Shown here: piece by piece, positions 22,906 to 32,794 of the stretch
Layout: each line of letters begins with the position of its first letter
How positions within the stretch are numbered: position 1 is the stretch's first letter
Assembly: GCF_030272615.1 (NCBI RefSeq)
Contig: NC_081407.1
Coordinates: 144,280,897-144,344,896, forward strand
Direction: 5' to 3'
DNA from: Cryptomeria japonica
Lineage: Eukaryota > Streptophyta > Pinopsida > Cupressales > Cupressaceae
DNA length: 64,000 bases
Made by a program: the position numbers and the translations under genes
The notes under the pieces: model-generated
What the model was told of the DNA's origin: nothing
What the model saw: the letters and a program-made list of their open reading frames with translations, nothing else
Database searches by the model: none

Positions 22906-24338
22906 TGTGATGTCCCCTTCTAGCTAGTGACATCATGCTAGCCAATGATTAGCCTATAATTGGACCCTCGTAGGCTAATGTGGATGGTTAGAGGGTCTTC
23001 TGAGGATTGATTCTTCTCCAACATTCAGGGAATTGGCCTTTGTTCGATATCATTTGGACTCCATTTGCCATACTTACTATGTATAGTAAGTCAGGGGTAA
23101 TAGAGATGGACCCTTTCTATTTTTAGAAAGTGTGTTTGGTCACATGGGGAATTATGAGGAGAGATTCCTATTTCAGACGGCATAGCAATCTGACAAGTAT
23201 TTCAAGAGATATTAAAGTTTAAGTGACTTAAGTGATTTATTTAAATATTTTGATGTTATTAAAAAGTTATAAAGTAACTTATAATAATAAAGTCACTTTA
23301 ATATTATAAGGTGCAAATATAAGAAAATCTTTTATCCCACATTGGGAAGAAAAGTAAGTGAGCTCCTACAAGGAAAGAATAAATTAACATGAGAGGTTCT
23401 TTCTTATCATCGGATTATTGTCAATTGCATTTGATATGAAATTGGGAGAAGAAGCCAAGGGTTTCTGATTTTAGTTAGCCATTGGAGAACATCAATTCTT
23501 CAGTGTTGCAACCATTTGAGGTGGTGAAATATCCACTGAATTTGGCATTTCAAGAGAGCTTCACTCTGGAGTTCTATTTGTGCTTAAAGTAAAGGAATAA
23601 CAGAAAGGGTTTGAAGAATATTGAGGACTATCGAGTGCAGACCTGAAGATTCATTGGCAGCCATTAGTAGTCGTTCTTTTTAAAGTTTGTTCTTGCTGCT
23701 ACAGTATGCATGAACAGTACCCGTGAACAGTGCGCATGAACAGTGCCGCGCTACAGTATTTGTGCTTGATTCTGATTGCAACTTTCATCTCCATCATCGA
23801 GCATCACTATTATCAGGTTCCTCTTGCAACTATTAGTAGTTAGTATTGAAATCTTAGGCATATAATTTTGCTGTTGTAAGTGATAACTTAGAATCAGATT
23901 TGGCATTGCTGTAGTCTTTTTGTAAGCCAATTAGTCTTGGCAAATCCATAGCAGCATTGTACTTAGGAATGAATTCAATAAAGAAGATATATGTTGCATA
24001 CCATTTGTTTGACGAAATGTCCTTTTAATAGCATATATGATCAGCATAATAGTTGCATGTCAGTTGTTTGTTGAAATGTCAGTTGGCTATAGGTATGCAT
24101 TCCATATCTAGTTTTCATGTATATGCATTGAAAATACCAAAAAGAACTGCACTCACATACTAGTTCATTGTAAGAGGTATTGTCAACATCATTTGTGAAC
24201 TTCCTAAATTTCTTGGCAACTTTCAAAGTGTATCAAACAATCTGAAATACAAAAATCAGAATAGAGAAAGACAGCATACAAAGTGTTTGACAATATTCCT
24301 TGAGCCAAAATCAGTCAGTTTGGGCAAGGGATACTACA
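22906..24338 (+). repeat. Element B 3' LTR
   Basis: It starts TGTGATGTCCCC and ends TACTACA with intact TG...CA. It is followed by the AAAAT duplication (24339-24343). It matches the 5' LTR closely along its whole length and is about 13 bases shorter in the 'tgaacagt' cluster. Confidence 0.94.
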
Positions 24339-24343
24339 AAAAT

Positions 24344-26020
24344 GAACATAGAAATCTCAAGAAAAGACCACTATGGGCCACCAAAACAGTAGAAGAAGCT
24401 CAGAGGTTTGCTGCTCCTTCTGGAACCTTCAGAGAAAGGAAAAGACCTAATAAATTTACTAGCTATGTTGCTCTTATGAATGATCTATCTAAAAACGAAC
24501 CTGACGATGTAACAAATGCCCTTAAACATCAAGTATGGAAGGATGCTATGTCTGAAGAATATCAATCCATAATGAAAAATGATGTATGGGAAATCGTTCC
24601 TAGGCCAGCTAAGAAATATGTTGTTTCTTCTAAATGGCTTTTCAAGATCAAACATGCAGCAGATGGCAGCATTGAAAAGTATAAGGCAAGATTTGTGGCC
24701 AGAGGATTTTCTCAAAAGGAAGGAATAGACTATGAAGAAACATTTGCTCCTGTAGCCAGATATACCTCAGTAAGGACTGTACTAGCCATTGCAGCAGCAA
24801 AGGGATGGAAGGTACATCAAATGGATGTAAAGACAGCTTTTCTTAATGGAGAGATATCTGAAGAACACCTAGAGCAACCTAAAGGGTTTGAGATCCATCA
24901 TGCAGAATCTCTTGTGTGCAAACTTAAGAAAGCTCTATATGGGCTCAAACAGGCTTCCAGGGCCTGGTATGAAAGAATTGACACATATCTATCAAAACTA
25001 GGCTTCTCTAAAAATGATGCAGATCCTAATCTCTACTACAAACAAAATAAAGGTGATATGCTAATAATGATTTTATATGTTGATGACTTATTAATCACAG
25101 GAGAAGATCACCTTATAGATCAATGCAAGAAAGAGCTATCCAAAGAATTTGATATGAAGGACTTGGGATTCCTTCATTATTTCCTAGGGTTGGAAGTATG
25201 GCAGAATTTTGATAACATTGTTCTAAACCAAGGCAAGTATACATTAGACATCCTAAAGAGATTTGGAATGCTAAACTGCGGACCTATGACCGCTCCAATG
25301 GAAACCAATCTTCATAAACTTAAAGAAGCAGCAGCTGAATCACCTTCTACTGACCCCACTCTATACAGGCAAATGATTGGGTCTCTTACGTATCTGGTAA
25401 ATACAAGACCAGATATCTGCTATGCAGTAAATGCCTTGAGTCAGTTTATGTGTGAGCCAAAGGAGATACACCTGGTAGCAGTAAAACACATTATGAGATA
25501 TTTACAAGGCACCTTAAATCTTGGTCTCAAGTATGAGAAAATTGATCTTAATCTACACAGATTCACAGATTCAGATTGGGCTGGAAGTGTGACTGACCGA
25601 AAAAGAACCTCTGGGTGTTGCTTCAGTTTAGGATCAGCCATGATATCCTGGATCAGCAGAAAGCAGTCTTCTGTAGCGCAAAGTTCCACCGAGGCCGAAT
25701 ACATTGCAGCCTCCATGGCTGCCCGAGAAGCAGTATGGCTTAGAAAGTTGCTTGTGGGATTGTTTGGTAATGCGATGAAACCTACTATCATCCATTGTGA
25801 CAATCAAAGTTGCATAAAGCTTTCAGTGAATCCAGTGTTCCATGATAGATCCAAACATATTGAGATCCCATACCATTATGTACGAGACATGGTAGACAAA
25901 AATGTGATCAAATTAGAATATGTTAGTACGAGAGATCACACTGCAGATATTCTGACCAAACCACTTTCCAGAGTGAAGGTTGATCACTTCAAAAAGGGTT
26001 TAGGTATGATAGAAAGGTAA
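24344..26020 (+). pseudogene. Element A reverse transcriptase and RNase H
   Basis: The original A frame resumes after B. It carries the copia RT motifs [47 protein letters not shown] and catalytic YVDDLLITG (Asp pair 25082-25087). RNase H follows with TDSDWAGSVTDRKRTSG, SSTEAEYIAAS and KPLSRVKVDHF, ending at TAA 26018. This part is fully open, unlike gag. The open frame extends upstream into the B LTR only by chance, so the true segment starts at 24344. Without a working gag and integrase it cannot support transposition alone. Confidence 0.93.
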
Positions 26021-26572
26021 TCTGCTTTGTAAATAAGATGTTGAAAATGTAAACTTCTTTTGTCATGTTGAGACATTCTGGGTTTTTACCCCCTGTGTTC
26101 ATATCTAAAAAGTGACGATCTCTCAAATTATGAACTCTTGTATGCAGACATCATAAGGTGACGATCTTATGATTCTCAAACCAATTATCATGTTGGATCT
26201 CTAGTATGTCATGGATGTGCCATGATGGTGTTGTGATAAAACATTTGAATAAAATGTTTGTGCACATATCACAACCTGGATAAGATGAGAATTTAACCAT
26301 CCTCATATGTTTATCCTCAGTATTGCGTGTTTAGGCAATACTGATATCACGTGTTTAGGTGATATCTTGTCATAATAAAATGATGAATCTTTTATATCAC
26401 ATGGTTGGGTGATACTCTATGTCACATACTTAGAGTAATGTTTTATATTTGTATCCTATGTTCTGATGGTACTTCATATCATATGTATAGATAATATATA
26501 TTCTTGGAGACTGACATTTTTGGAAAAGAAATGTGATGCAGGTTACTTTATCTTCCAAAAGCTAAGAGGGAG
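26021..26572 (+). other. Element A 3' non-coding region with polypurine tract
   Basis: It holds loose repeats built on 'atatcac(g/a)tg.ttaggtgatat' between about 26320 and 26500. The polypurine tract AAAAGCTAAGAGGGAG (26557-26572) lies directly before the 3' LTR and would prime plus-strand synthesis. No gene was seen. Confidence 0.8.
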
Positions 26573-27325
26573 TGTTAATGAATTAGTAGCTTCTGGAAGA
26601 TAAGACTCTCCTAACTCATTAATCTCCTCTATTCTGTTATTAGTTTACTCATTCATGCTTTATGCTTATCAGACTATAACATTGGTCATAATTATCATAT
26701 TGATATTGGATAATGATGGATTAGATTGACGACTTGCTTAACTATGTTAAGCGTCAATCTAAATGCTATCGGGTATTAACCCGATAGCATATAATGCTAA
26801 CAGCTATTGCTATTGTTTACGTTATATTGATCCATTATCATATGCTTTGATACCGATTCATTATCGGGTATGTTTTAGATCTGTTACAATTAACAAATGA
26901 TACCGATTCATTATCGGGTATGTTTATAAGCACTGTTACCATTAAACAATGATACCGATTCATTATCGGGTATGTTTATAAGCACTGTTACCATTAACAA
27001 TGATACCGATTCATTATCGGGTATGTTTATAGCATCAGTTAGTTATGAATCGGTCGATGATTGTAAGAGTCACGACCAAGTGACATCTTGGTCGGACATG
27101 TCTAAAAAGACATGTCCGATCAAGGTGCCACTTGATCGTGGCCATCTTACTACTTATACTTCATTCAAATTAAAGGAGATGACATTGAAATCGATACATG
27201 TTCATCCTCCTTACCTGTAGTAAAAGACAGATACTAATATTAGTGTCATAGTCATAATATAAAATAAAAAGACACCATCCTGCATATAACTTGTCCATTA
27301 AATTGGAAATTACAATACTTTTACA
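26573..27325 (+). repeat. Element A 3' LTR
   Basis: 753 bp long, it starts TGTTAATGAATTAG and ends TTTTACA. All four 51-bp tandem units keep intact CCGAT-TCATT-ATCGG. The long hairpin is at 27070-27141. It is flanked on the right by TAAAA. Confidence 0.93.
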
Positions 27326-29949
27326 TAAAAAGTGTCTACTGTAGGGCACACTATATAAGTCCTCAACCTTGCATAAATATCATGCTACCAAGCTTTCTTC
27401 CAATAATACATGACAACCAAAAGGGCAAAATGTAGCATGCCCTCGTAAAACAAGATTTGTTAATTCAAAGACAAAAACTTGCAACAAAATGCCTAAAAAT
27501 ATTCAATAAAAGGTTAAGTGACTGTCAGAAGAATTGCATTAAGCTGCCTGTCCTCAATAGCAATATTCTTCCACCACCTGGATTTAAAGCATTACAATTA
27601 ATTCCTTAGGCTAGTTGGCTAGTATTAGAGCCAATGAATATTTTGCTTCCACTAGCATTAAGACAAAAATTCTAAAAGTAACACATATGAGCTTTCACTA
27701 AACTTCCTTTGCTGGAATACACTAGGCCTTCCTAGGATACTTGTTAATCATGATCCTATATAAGCATATCTAGATGTATGTAACAAATCCCATTGTTCAT
27801 ATCACTAGATCCTAATATCACTTCTTATACTACAACATGAGAGTCGTGGCTTAGCAATATAGTGCTATAAATGCTACACCAGTAAGTAACAGTGTAAAAG
27901 TAACATAAAACTGCATTTACAAGCAACTATTCACTATGCACGGTATTTCTTTTATTGATTCCTTAATATTCCCTTCAAAGCTGACTCAGTTTTCCCAATG
28001 ATCAAGCCTTTCTAGCAGACCAGCTCTTAAACTGTGAAATATCATTCTACTGTAGTAATTCACAGTTTCTGGAAGTGACCTTAATCCAAACTCAACCTAG
28101 AGCCTACACACATTGACAAGTCCTCAACCGAACCCTGGGTAGATATATACATTCTACTGCAGCCTGATCTAGCTTTATAGCTTAAGAAAACAAAATGCCA
28201 TATAACATAGGATGTTTCCGTTTCATAGCTTACTACAATGGTTGATAACTTACAGTTGTGCTTTACTTATTATCCAGAATCTTTAATAACAAGATTGGTT
28301 CCCAAATAGAGGAGTATGCATATCAGCTATCGTTTTCTCTCAGGTTGAGTTTTATTAACAATGCTCATAATTGGACTTACTCAACACATACAACCACCTG
28401 CTGAACTGACTCCCTTAGACCTATTCCTCGAGCACCACTCAATGCAGCCTGCCTATGTATCCCAGCTTCAGTGAATCAGAAGAAGTCACAATTCACTTGC
28501 ATTTAACAACTACCTCCTCTCTACTGAAAAGTAAGTAATAATTTCTTATAGGAACAATAATAATTTCTATATTTGAGTAGCAAAGCAAGCTATTGCTACT
28601 CAAATATGACATTTCCAGGGATCAAGTCTTGCTGAGTGCAAGGCCCCACCGGCATAAGGGATGAGACTGGGATCATGCCCCGGGTGACTTTGGCAGAATG
28701 AATACCCCTCCGTCCTTGGCTCTCAGCTGAAGAGGTTTCAGCCTAAGGCATGTGCTCCCATATCAGGTAGCTATGTGATTCTGCAGGATTAATATAAAAC
28801 CCTCCAACAACAAAATAATATGAAATTTCCCTGTCATAAAAATTCAAATTCAAGGTACTGGAATATCAGAATATCTAGATGTATAGGACTCTTGAGTATT
28901 ACTCAGTACATGTCTCGAATAATATCTTTTGTACTTTTAAGTAGATCTCAAGTGAGAAATTACTGGTTATCAAAGTCAGGATTTGAAAGACTGCTACGCA
29001 TTAGTACAATTTAAGTGTCTTTATTACCTAACTTGGTCCCCAATGGAATCAACAGAATTACCATTGGTTTGAACTGTTCTAATACAGCTAAAGATTCAGG
29101 GTGATCTTAATGATAAGGAATAAGGCAACTTCTTGGTTCTTGCTGAAAGCCTTTTAAAACTTCATGAATAGTTCTCAAATTTATGAGTTGTAGTCAACTG
29201 AATGCTCGTGAAGAGGAGTCTTATGTAATCAATATCTTAACTCAGAAAATTTCATCACATTCCATACTTATGACAGAGATCACGTTGTACATGATAGGGC
29301 TGATCTTCACACTCTAGTATCATATCTACCATGATTGTCAGCATATGCAATCACAGTCATTATTAAAATGCTCGCATGACTTGTCACACATGCATTCACA
29401 ATCACAGTTACAAAGTTATCTCACTCAAGAAGCAATCTTTAGTGCAGCAGTGAGTGGTTACAAAAGGGCATTTAAAACATCACCACAACAGTAAATAGGT
29501 AATTACTTTTACCAATGGTTACCTGAATTAAGGAGGACGGTTAATTTATGCAAACCAATTCCCTCCACTCACCATGTATGGCTGGCGACAGCATCTTTTG
29601 AATACTATCCTTTTTCAAGGAATAGTAGACATTCGCTGCACATTGGCTGCAGTTTACAGGGAGATCCCCCACTTGGTATTTTGAGTTGGGATGTATAAAA
29701 CTATGCTGTCATATTATAAATCATATCTTCTGTAACTGTTTTGTTTTCCAATGAATATTTATTAAGAGTTGTATATTCTTTCTGCCTTAGTTCTTTTAAG
29801 TCTGCTGCATTTGTTTTTATCTGAAATTAGTTTAACAAGCTGAAGTTTAGAGATAAGAATCTGCATCAATCATTCTATGTTCTCTCTGTGGTACACTTAC
29901 TTCAGTTATTATTTCAATTGTTGTTCTCTGGTAGTGTAGAGTTTATAGC
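27326..29949 (+). other. Intergenic or intronic stretch without a recognised gene
   Basis: Mostly AT-rich unique-looking sequence. Notable only are a perfect 15-bp-arm hairpin (28569-28607) and, just after it, a GC-richer patch (28630-28730). If the phosphomannomutase exon at 32726 belongs to a living gene, this would be part of its first intron, but nothing here proves that. Confidence 0.5.
28569..28607 (+). repeat. Perfect inverted repeat, 15-bp arms with a 9-bp loop
   Basis: Arm ATATTTGAGTAGCAA (28569-28583) is exactly complementary to TTGCTACTCAAATAT (28593-28607). No U-run follows and no flanking duplication was found, so its origin (small inverted-repeat element or chance) is open. Confidence 0.7.
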
Positions 29950-30430
29950 AGGCACTTCACTACTTTATGGGGATTACGATCCCTGAATCTTTACATAGCA
30001 TCTCCCTGACTCAGCCTCGCTATTCTTTGATTCTCCTCCATAAATTTGGGATGCAAGATTGCAATCTGGTCCTCTCCCCTCTTTCAACAAGGACTCAACT
30101 TCAAGAAAATTCATATCCTGAAGCTTTACTGGTCGATTCCATACTTTGCAGATCTCTTGTTGGGGTCTCCTCTATGTCACTGATATATTACAAAACATCT
30201 CCTTTACAAGGAATCTGGTTACTGGATTCGTGCAAAAACCTTGTCCCACTCTTAGGCAGTCAAGAACATTCTTTGCTACATCAAGGGGACTATATAGTTG
30301 GGTATACATTATACAACAGGGGCTGCACTAGTGTTGACAGTTTACCGTGATGCAGATTTAGTTGGTGATAGGGGCAGCCAAAAAAGCACATCTGGCTCTA
30401 CATTCTTACTTGGTTCAGGGCCCATTCTAT
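29950..30430 (+). pseudogene. Ty1/copia RT/RNase H fossil
   Basis: One frame reads SLTQPRYSLILLHKFGMQDC and SPLSTRTQLQENS, the copia thumb region before RNase H. A later frame (about 30345-30425) reads DADLVGDRGSQKSTSGSTFL, which matches the RNase H block DADWAGD...RKSTSGYCFF of the family. Frameshifts between them and the absence of LTRs make this a fragment. It is older-looking than A and unrelated in sequence to it. Confidence 0.75.
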
Positions 30431-31084
30431 AATCCAATAAGTACATTAGAATAGACCAAAAAGAAGAACTGATCAATCTAAAGAGTTTTGACTGCTTAAA
30501 AAGGCCAAAGTTGATGAAACAAGTCAAAGAATACAAAATAGCCCCTTACACTAACAACTTAGCTTTCAGCAGTACATACTCTTCTACCTACTCCTTATAT
30601 CATGCTTTGCCTGTATGTAGAAGTTAAAATACAAGTAATAATTAAACAATCAATACGAGACTTGAGGCATACCTTCTGAAGGTTGGCGAAAGCTCATAAT
30701 GGTTTGTTTATAGTGAAAAAGGTCTCCAAAGTCACAAGATTCCATAATAAACATGCCTATCATCTAAACAACAACCAATATACCAATCGCTGTTCAAAAT
30801 CTGGTACATGAGATTTTAATGCAATTTTCTCTTCTCGAGCAATTGGAAATTAGCCACTCACAACCGATGTGCCAAACATCATTAATACAAAAGTTTCTCA
30901 TAGGTACTTTAATGAGTTTAAATAACTTCACTAACAGATTCATTGACCTGTGCCATGGCTCTTGTGACTCTAATCACAAATCTCTAATCTCATTGGCCTT
31001 ATATAGAGTATACGATAAATAAACACTTTAACTACTGTTGTATGTGAAATTTGCCACTGGCTAAACTTTCCTGAGTGAGAATTT
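30431..31084 (+). other. No recognisable feature
   Basis: AT-rich sequence between the copia fossil and the 5S-like array. No coding motif or repeat was seen. Confidence 0.5.
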
Positions 31085-31192
31085 AGCTGCAAGAGTTCAT
31101 AATCTCAAATCTAACCATAATACATTGGAAGCATGCTTGAGTTGGAGTAGTAATAGGATGTGTGACCTCCTGGGAAGACCCAATGCTTCACC
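31085..31192 (+). pseudogene. 5S rRNA-like copy 1, most decayed
   Basis: The 3' part (GGAGTAGTAATAGGATGTGTGACCTCCTGGGAAG, split here only for description; 31145-31178) matches the 5S intermediate element and box C region. The box A region is badly eroded (gaagcatgcttgag in place of a gttaagcgcgcttgg-type sequence). The 5' third is barely recognisable. Confidence 0.6.
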
Positions 31193-31445
31193 TCTGTGAG
31201 CATCACCTAGATGCAATGACTACTAAGTGTTCCATTCATTCTCATGAGAGATGGGTTCTTGTGAACCACTACTCATGAATCGTGGGTCAATGAGTTTGAC
31301 TCAAAAACTACACAGTTGAATCCTGATAGCAATATCACAATTTCACTTGATGTGGAAAATATCTCCTATTTATCAATTGATGAGCTAAAGGAGCTCTATA
31401 ATGAATGGTTCATAAGGCACGATACTTGCTGAAGGTTTTACAAAT

Positions 31446-31556
31446 GGGGTTGCAAGCAAAGTGGGATTAACCTTGGAGGAAACTCCATGGTTAAGCGCAC
31501 TTGAGCTGGAGTAGTACTAGGTTGGGTGACCTCCTGGGAAGGCCCAATGCTTCACC
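31446..31556 (+). pseudogene. 5S rRNA-like copy 2
   Basis: It contains AAACTCCATGGTTAAGCGCA and then GAGTAGTACTAGGTTGGGTG, ACCTCCTGGGAAG, corresponding to 5S box A, intermediate element and box C, the RNA polymerase III internal promoter. The 5' third and the last 15 bases diverge from the rRNA consensus. No T-run terminator follows at once, so functional 5S is unlikely. Confidence 0.75.
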
Positions 31557-31810
31557 TTTGTGAGCATCACCTAGATGCAATGACTGCTAAGTGTTCCATT
31601 CATTCTCATGAGAAATGGGTTCATGTGAACAACTATTCATGAATCATGGGTCAATGAGTTTGACTCAAAAACTACACAGTTGAATCCTGATAGCAATATC
31701 ACAATTTCACTTGCTGTATAAAATATCTCCTACTTATCACTTGATGAGCTAGAGGGACTCTATAATGAATGGTTCATAAGGCACAATACATGCTTAAGGT
31801 TTTGCAAATA

Positions 31811-31920
31811 GGGTTGCAAGGGAAGTGGGATTAACCTTGGAGGAAACTCCATGGTTAAGCGCACTTGAATTGGAGTAGTACTGGGATGGGTGACCTCCCG
31901 AGAAGGCCCAATGCTTCACC
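31811..31920 (+). pseudogene. 5S rRNA-like copy 3
   Basis: The segment GAGTAGTACTGGGATGGGTG followed by ACCTCCCGAGAAG is the closest of the four to a gymnosperm-type 5S (which has CTGGGATGGGTGACCTCCCGGGAAG as I remember it). Box A reads GGTTAAGCGCAC. The 3' end (GGCCCAATGCTTCACC) diverges from the usual GTCCTGGTGTTGCACC. Confidence 0.75.
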
Positions 31921-32160
31921 TAGATGCAATGACTGCTAAGTGTTCCATTCATTCTCATGAGAGATGGGTTCTTGTGAACCACTACTCATGAATCATGGTT
32001 CAATGAGTTTGACTCAAAAACTACACAGTTGAATCCTGATAGCAATATCACAATTTCACTTGTTGTGGAAAATATCTCCTACTTATCAATTGATGAGCTA
32101 GAGGAGCTCTATAATGAATGGTTCATAAGGCACAATACTTGTTGAAGGTTTTGCAAATTA

Positions 32161-32268
32161 GGTTGCAAGGGAAGTGGATTAACCTTGGAGGAAACTCCAT
32201 GGTTAAGTGCACTTGGATTGGAGTAGTACAAGGATGGGTGACCTCCCAGGAAGGCCCAATGCTTCACC
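32161..32268 (+). pseudogene. 5S rRNA-like copy 4
   Basis: It contains GGTTAAGTGCACTTGGATTG and AGGATGGGTGACCTCCCAGG in 5S order. Substitutions in box A and a missing base near the 5' end set it apart from copies 2 and 3. Confidence 0.72.
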
Positions 32269-32725
32269 TCTGTGAGCATCACCTAGATGCAATGAGTGCT
32301 AAGTGTTCCATTCATTCTCATGAGAGATGCGTTCTTGTGAATCACTACTCATGAATCATGGGTCAATGAGTCTGACTCAAAAACTACATAGTTGAATCCT
32401 GATAGCAATGTCACAATTTCACTTGCTGTGGAAAATATCTCCTACTTATCAATAATATGGTTTCTAAATAATTTCAGATTGATATTTTTGAGAAGGTTCA
32501 TTTATTCTGTTCAAAAAGTAAATTCTGAACTGTAAAAGAAACTCGTTTATGTGCATATAGATGAACAAATCGAGCTGGCATTCACCTGCTGCTGGAAGTG
32601 GTCCTTATAAAGTTTAATAGAGTTGAATTAAACCATGTACATGCCATTAAATTATCAATGATTTATGTCAAAGGGATCTTTTGAATTACATAAATAAGAA
32701 AAATAAAAGAGGACAAACAGAATAC

Positions 32726-32794
32726 CTTTCTTGCAGGAGTAAGCGTGCCTTCAACATCAAACAAAGCAATCATACCTTGCTTTCTTTGTGCCAT
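32726..32794 (-). CDS. PMM: Phosphomannomutase, first coding exon (gene or gene fragment)
   Basis: ATG at 32794 opens MAQRKQGMIALFDVEGTLTP, then ARK, 23 codons, followed by a GT donor (AAG|GTATTC on the minus strand). This matches the N-terminus of eukaryotic phosphomannomutase, the enzyme that turns mannose-6-phosphate into mannose-1-phosphate for GDP-mannose, ascorbate and glycan synthesis in the cytosol. The HAD-family catalytic motif should be DVDGT; here it is DVEGT, so the second (acid/base) Asp is Glu. The exon end after ARK fits a splice site. No second exon was found to the left within the window. So either intron 1 exceeds 32 kb and contains nest A/B/C, or this is a broken copy. The splice donor argues against a processed retrocopy. 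Confidence 0.72.

Larger units (their letters stand above)
11694..24338 (+). mobile_element. Element B: chromodomain Ty3/gypsy retrotransposon, interrupted by element C
   Basis: LTRs at 11694-13139 and 22906-24338 are very similar. A perfect AAAAT target duplication lies outside them (11689-11693 and 24339-24343). Inside are gag, protease, RT, RNase H, integrase and a chromodomain, in gypsy order, so B belongs to the chromovirus lineage. Five in-frame stops (four TAG, one TGA) but no frameshift were seen along the gag-pol frame once C is removed. Without C it is about 7.7 kb. It sits in the pol gene of A in the same orientation. Confidence 0.95.
8596..27325 (+). mobile_element. Element A: Ty1/copia retrotransposon, interrupted by element B
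   Basis: Two 753-bp LTRs (8596-9348 and 26573-27325) flank gag, protease, integrase, reverse transcriptase and RNase H in copia order (integrase before RT). The flanks TAGAA (8591-8595) and TAAAA (27326-27330) fit a 5-bp target duplication with one change. Removing the inserted B element and one AAAAT copy leaves about 6.1 kb. The integrase frame then runs into the RT frame in register, which supports a single original pol gene. Coding is broken by frameshifts and stops, so A is not autonomous. Confidence 0.92.
31085..32457 (+). repeat. Tandem array of four 364-bp units containing 5S rRNA-like segments
   Basis: The phrase GTGACCTCC recurs at 31162, 31526, 31890 and 32238. Spacing is 364, 364 and 348; the third unit lacks about 16 bases in the 'ctctgtgagcatcac' segment. 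Each unit is a 5S-like stretch of about 110 bases plus about 250 bases of spacer. The spacer includes 'catgaatcatgggtcaatgagtttgac' and 'acacagttgaatcctgatag', conserved between units. This is the layout of plant 5S rDNA (gene plus spacer in tandem). A 5S-carrying Cassandra-type LTR array is the alternative, but no primer site or TG...CA unit ends were seen. Confidence 0.85.

Noticed and set aside
24041-24226. Minus-strand 61-codon frame also present at 12842-13027
   Set aside because: Duplicated because it sits in both LTRs of B; not a gene.
31085-32268. Functional 5S rRNA genes
   Set aside because: Changes in box A, the 5' third and the 3' end, and no T-run terminators, argue for pseudogenes.
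32118-32354. Open frame across a 5S-like unit
   Set aside because: It overlaps the tandem 5S-like array and is not kept in the other units.
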